DNA of 8,130 bases. Source: CAZKZZ01 sp964557375 (lineage in GTDB: Bacteria; Spirochaetota; Spirochaetia; SPDA01; CAZJBZ01). The stretch covers positions 1-8,130 of the forward strand of contig CAZKZZ010000170.1 of assembly GCA_964557375.1 (NCBI GenBank), in the 5' to 3' direction. The notes beneath the pieces are model-generated. The model saw only the letters and a list, made by a program, of their open reading frames with translations, made no database searches and was not told the DNA's origin. A program made the position numbers and the translations under genes. Shown here piece by piece: positions 5,050 to 8,130 of this stretch; the stretch's first letter is position 1; each line of letters begins with the position of its first letter.

Positions 5050-6804
5050 CTAACGCCTGGTTACCCGCTCCTTGTAGCCGGTGTGGAGCAATTCGTGCGC
5101 GGTGTGGGAGCCGGGCCGGTCTAAATAATCTTCGTATAGGGCTTTGATCCGTTCGTTCTGGTAGGAGCGTCTGATTCTCCTGGACTTCTCTACGTCATAC
5201 ACCGCAGCAATCCGCTGTTTGATCCGGTCGGAATCGATGCCGTAGATCTGCCCGCCGCCGCCGACACATCCGCCGGGGCAGGCCATTACTTCGACAAACG
5301 CGTATTCCGACTCACCTGCTTTGACACTCTCCATGAGCTCCCGTGCTTTCCCGAGAGTATTGGCTACCGCCACCTTGATCGTGGCCCCGGCAATGGTCAC
5401 TTCCGCCTCTTTGATCCCGTCGTATCCGCGGACAGCGGTAAAATCGATGTTCTCGAGATCTTCTCCGGTAAGCATATTGTATGCAGTCCGGAGTGCGGAT
5501 TCCATCACCCCGCCGGAGGCGGCGAATACATCGCCCGAACCGGAGGTGGTACCGAGCAGTACGTCGAACTCTTCCTCGGGGAGGGAGGCGAAGTTGATGC
5601 CGTAGAGGTCGATCAGCCTGGAGAACTCCCTCGTGGTGATGACTGCATCGACATCCTGCACACCGTTCTTACCCATCTCCGGCCGCTTGGCTTCGAACTT
5701 CTTGGCCGTGCAGGGCATAACTGATATCACATAAATGTCCTCGGGATCAATCCCTTCCTTCTTTGCAAAGTAGTCTTTGATGAGGGCCCCCATCATCTGC
5801 TGGGGCGATTTACACGAGGAGATGTGGGGAAGCATGTCCGGATAGTTGTGCTCTACGAACTTGATCCAGCCCGGACAGCAGGATGTGAACATGGGAAGCG
5901 GTTTACCCCCATGCTCCCCGCCGTTTCCTGCACCGGCCGCACCGCTGATCCGTTCGATGAGCTCGTGCGCCTCCTCCATTATGGTGAGGTCAGCTGTAAA
6001 ATCGGTGTCGAACACCTGTTTCACGCCCACCCGGCGCAGGGCCGATGCCATCTTTCCGGTCACGTTTGCTCCGGGCTCTAAGCCGTAGAACTCACCAAGT
6101 GAAAATCTGATCGCGGGTGCGGTCTGGGCTACGACATACTTCTCGCCGTTTTGGAGCACGTTCATCACCTGATCAACGGCCGACACCTCGTGCAGGGCAC
6201 CGGTGGGACAGGCAAGCACACACTGCCCGCAGTTGACACAGGTTGTCTCACTCAGGTCGGTGTTGAACGCGGGGAGTACGGTGGTCTCGAACCCGCGGTT
6301 GGTAAAATCAATAGCAGAGACACCCTGGATCTCTTCACACACCCGAACACATCTACCGCAGAGAATACACTTGTCCGGTGTACGGACGATCGAAGGGGAT
6401 GAGAAATCGGGATAGTGATGTCGCGTCTCTCCCTTAAACGGGACCCGCTCGACGTTGTATGTTGATGCTAAATCCTGCAGCTCACACATTTGGTTTCGGT
6501 TGCAGGAGAGACAGTCAAAGGGATGCGAGGCGAGCAGGAGCTCAACGATGGTCTTTCTTGCATTCATTACCTTGGGGCTGTGGGTCCTCACCTTCATTCC
6601 GTTCTGGGCGGGGAACGAGCAGGAGGGGACTAAGCCGTTTCTCCCTTCCAGTTCAACTACACACATCCGGCACGCGCCGCTTGGAAAGAGGTCCTGGATG
6701 TGGCACAAGGTGGGAATCTCCTCTCCAGCCTTTCGGGCCGCATCCAGTATGGTTGCACCGTCTTCGACGGTTATTGCTCTATCATTTATCATTACTTCTG
6801 TCAT
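5050..6804 (-). CDS. hydA: [FeFe]-hydrogenase catalytic subunit, NAD(P)-linked multimeric type
   Basis: The 584-residue protein has the full layout of group A [FeFe]-hydrogenases. An N-terminal [2Fe-2S] domain has Cys34, 45, 48 and 62. A His-ligated [4Fe-4S] site is His94-x3-Cys98-x2-Cys101-x5-Cys107. Two ferredoxin clusters use Cys146, 149, 152, 156 and Cys189, 192, 195, 199. The H-cluster loops are intact: TSCCPGW (proton-transfer Cys309, ligand Cys310), MPCTAKKFE (Cys365) and MACPGGCVGGGGQ (Cys509, Cys513). The proton-path segments TIMEEAHE and SSCKSPQQ are also present. A small-subunit-like tail (about 525-584) ends the protein. It reduces protons or oxidises H2 in the cytoplasm. Length matches HndD and single-chain CpI rather than longer HydA forms with an extra C-terminal cluster. 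The gene sits 9 nt after hydB with a strong ribosome binding site, as expected for an NAD-linked, possibly electron-bifurcating, complex. Bifurcation cannot be decided from sequence. Confidence 0.97.
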   Translation of the reverse strand: MTEVMINDRAITVEDGATILDAARKAGEEIPTLCHIQDLFPSGACRMCVVELEGRNGLVPSCSFPAQNGMKVRTHSPKVMNARKTIVELLLASHPFDCLSCNRNQMCELQDLASTYNVERVPFKGETRHHYPDFSSPSIVRTPDKCILCGRCVRVCEEIQGVSAIDFTNRGFETTVLPAFNTDLSETTCVNCGQCVLACPTGALHEVSAVDQVMNVLQNGEKYVVAQTAPAIRFSLGEFYGLEPGANVTGKMASALRRVGVKQVFDTDFTADLTIMEEAHELIERISGAAGAGNGGEHGGKPLPMFTSCCPGWIKFVEHNYPDMLPHISSCKSPQQMMGALIKDYFAKKEGIDPEDIYVISVMPCTAKKFEAKRPEMGKNGVQDVDAVITTREFSRLIDLYGINFASLPEEEFDVLLGTTSGSGDVFAASGGVMESALRTAYNMLTGEDLENIDFTAVRGYDGIKEAEVTIAGATIKVAVANTLGKARELMESVKAGESEYAFVEVMACPGGCVGGGGQIYGIDSDRIKQRIAAVYDVEKSRRIRRSYQNERIKALYEDYLDRPGSHTAHELLHTGYKERVTRR

Positions 6805-6809
6805 TATAT

Positions 6810-6815
6810 CCTCCT
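6810..6815 (-). promoter_or_regulatory. Strong hydA ribosome binding site overlapping the hydB stop codon
   Basis: AGGAGG at 6815-6810 is followed by 5 nt and then the hydA ATG. Its first two bases are the last two of the hydB TAG stop (6816-6814). This arrangement favours coupled translation and balanced amounts of the two subunits, and confirms the hydA start. Confidence 0.85.
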
Positions 6816-8130
6816 AGCTTACCTGCACTGCATCGAACTTACAGATTTCGTAGCACTGTCCGCAGCGTGTACATTTATCTTGTAAGATGTAGTGTGCTTT
6901 TTTAGTCTCTCCGACGATCGCATCGACCGGACACTTCTTGGCACAGAGCGTACATCCCTTGCAGACATCGGTGTCGATCTCGTAACTCAAGAGGCTCCGG
7001 CACGCCTTTGAGGGGCACTTCCGGTCGTAGATATGCGCCTCGTACTCGTCCCTGAAATAGCGGAGGGTGGAGAGCACCGGATTGGGTGCACTCTGACCGA
7101 GACCGCAGAGGGATGTCTCTTTTATCACCTGAGCTAAGTTCTCGAGTTCCATGACCATCTGGAACCGCATCAGGTTCTCCTCTTCACTGCCCATCTTGGA
7201 GTAGGGAGAGACGATCTTCTCGAGAATTTCATGCATCCGCTTCGTACCTTCACGGCAGGGGATACACTTTCCGCAGGATTCATTCGTGGTAAAGGCGAGA
7301 AAATACTTGGCCACATCGACCATACAGGTGTCCTCATCCATGACCACGATTCCGCCGGAGCCCATCATCGCTCCGATCTCCTTGAGAGAATCGTAGTCGA
7401 TTTTGGTATCGAGATACTCGGCCGGAATACAGCCGCCAGACGGTCCGCCGGTCTGGACCGCTTTGAACGCTTTCCCGTCGGGGATGCCGCCGCCGATGTC
7501 ATACACGATCTCCCGGAGGGTGATTCCCATGGGCACTTCCACTAAGCCCGGGTTGTTGATCTTTCCGGTAAGGGCGAACACCTTCGTACCCCGGGAGTTT
7601 TCGGTCCCCACACTGGAGAAGTACTCGGCCCCTTCCCGGAGGATGTTGGGCACATTGGCATAGGTTTCCACGTTGTTCACATTGGTGGGTTTTCCGTAGA
7701 GCCCTGACACTGCGGGGTAGGGAGGCCGCGGCCGGGGCATTCCCCGTTTTCCCTCGATCGAGTTGATGAGGGCCGTCTCCTCACCGCAGACAAACGCACC
7801 CGCGCCCTTTTTGATGCGCAGGCTAAAGCTGAACCCTTTTTTCAGGTCCTTCTCGAGCATCCCTTCTTCTTTAAGGGTGTCGATTGCAATGGCCAGCCGC
7901 TCGATAGCGAGCGGGTATTCAGCGCGGCAGTAGATGATCCCTTCATCGGCACCCACGGCGTATCCTGCTATCATCATCCCTTCGATGAGCGCGTACGGAT
8001 CACCCTCTAAGAGAGACCGGTCCATGAACGCGCCCGGGTCGCCTTCATCTGCATTACAGATAACGTATTTCTTCTCACTTTCGGAGGCCGCGGCAAACTG
8101 CCATTTCTTCCCGGTGGGGAAACCGCCGCC
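6814..8130 (-). CDS. hydB: NuoF/HydB-like NADH-binding diaphorase subunit of the hydrogenase, 5' end off window
   Basis: The frame is open to the right window edge, giving the last 438 residues; HydB/HndC proteins usually have about 540-630, so the N-terminal part is missing. The visible part begins in the FMN loop GGGFPTGKKW, followed by NADEGDPGAF (NADH/FMN site) and KGAGAFVCGEETALINS. An SLBB-like region comes next (about 185-235), then the NuoF-type [4Fe-4S] site Cys286, 289, 292 and Cys342. The C terminus adds two ferredoxin motifs (Cys390, 393, 396, 400 and Cys420, 423, 426, 430), the feature that separates hydrogenase HydB/HndC from respiratory NuoF. It passes electrons between NAD(H) and the hydrogenase, possibly also ferredoxin. 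A linker with His366, Cys372 and Cys377 could hold a further metal; I recall a zinc site in related HydB structures but cannot align it here. A thioredoxin-like HydC/NuoE partner is expected upstream, outside the window. Confidence 0.96.
   Translation of the reverse strand, partial: GGGFPTGKKWQFAAASESEKKYVICNADEGDPGAFMDRSLLEGDPYALIEGMMIAGYAVGADEGIIYCRAEYPLAIERLAIAIDTLKEEGMLEKDLKKGFSFSLRIKKGAGAFVCGEETALINSIEGKRGMPRPRPPYPAVSGLYGKPTNVNNVETYANVPNILREGAEYFSSVGTENSRGTKVFALTGKINNPGLVEVPMGITLREIVYDIGGGIPDGKAFKAVQTGGPSGGCIPAEYLDTKIDYDSLKEIGAMMGSGGIVVMDEDTCMVDVAKYFLAFTTNESCGKCIPCREGTKRMHEILEKIVSPYSKMGSEEENLMRFQMVMELENLAQVIKETSLCGLGQSAPNPVLSTLRYFRDEYEAHIYDRKCPSKACRSLLSYEIDTDVCKGCTLCAKKCPVDAIVGETKKAHYILQDKCTRCGQCYEICKFDAVQVS

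Noticed and set aside
5050..6804. NuoG-like complex I subunit instead of hydrogenase
   Set aside because: NuoG shares the N-terminal [2Fe-2S] and His-ligated cluster domains, but all three H-cluster loops (TSCCPGW, MPCTAKKFE, MACPGGC) are present, which NuoG lacks.
1..8130. CRISPR arrays, insertion sequences, tRNA or rRNA genes, prophage parts
   Set aside because: No regularly spaced repeats, transposase motifs, terminal inverted repeats, or cloverleaf-like sequences were seen on either strand by eye.

Overview
The window reads as accessory metabolism of an anaerobic, H2-metabolising bacterium. The evidence is an NAD-linked multimeric [FeFe]-hydrogenase, an [FeFe]-hydrogenase-like histidine kinase with receiver proteins, AGGAGG ribosome binding sites and a sigma70-like promoter. 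The protein styles would fit a fermentative or syntrophic anaerobe, for example a clostridial or deltaproteobacterial relative, but the sequence alone does not fix the taxon. The single run of exactly 100 N suggests a draft or metagenome scaffold. All recognisable genes lie on the minus strand, so transcription runs right to left.

Right part (8130 down to 2233): a tightly packed operon-like block. In order of transcription it holds hydB (NuoF-like diaphorase subunit, 5' end off the window), hydA (catalytic [FeFe]-hydrogenase), a soluble fusion of ferredoxin clusters, a hydrogenase-like domain, an FeS domain and a histidine kinase, then a stand-alone receiver protein, and a second receiver protein cut off by the assembly gap. 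Junctions are 9 nt, 16 nt, a 26-nt overlap and 17 nt, with ribosome binding sites placed in or over the preceding gene at two of them. HydB and HydA would exchange electrons between NAD(H), probably ferredoxin, and H2. The downstream kinase carries a degenerate hydrogenase domain and looks like a sensor of H2 or redox state that reports on the same chemistry through the two receivers. No DNA-binding output domain is visible, so the target of the pathway is unknown.

Middle (2133-2232): 100 N flanked by T runs on both sides. The order of the two flanking contigs rests on scaffolding, not on read-through sequence.

Left part (2132 down to 1): a very AT-rich spacer (about 20% GC by count over 1981-2100), then a candidate promoter, then a leader of about 125 nt, then a near-complete ygiQ-type radical SAM gene (605 codons visible, 3' end off the window). 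The leader is the least expected element. It can fold into a 13-bp helix followed at once by six U, just before the ygiQ start, and an 8-bp alternative helix competes for the same 5' arm. This is the layout of a transcription attenuator or riboswitch, or the 3' end of a small RNA. I do not recognise its class.
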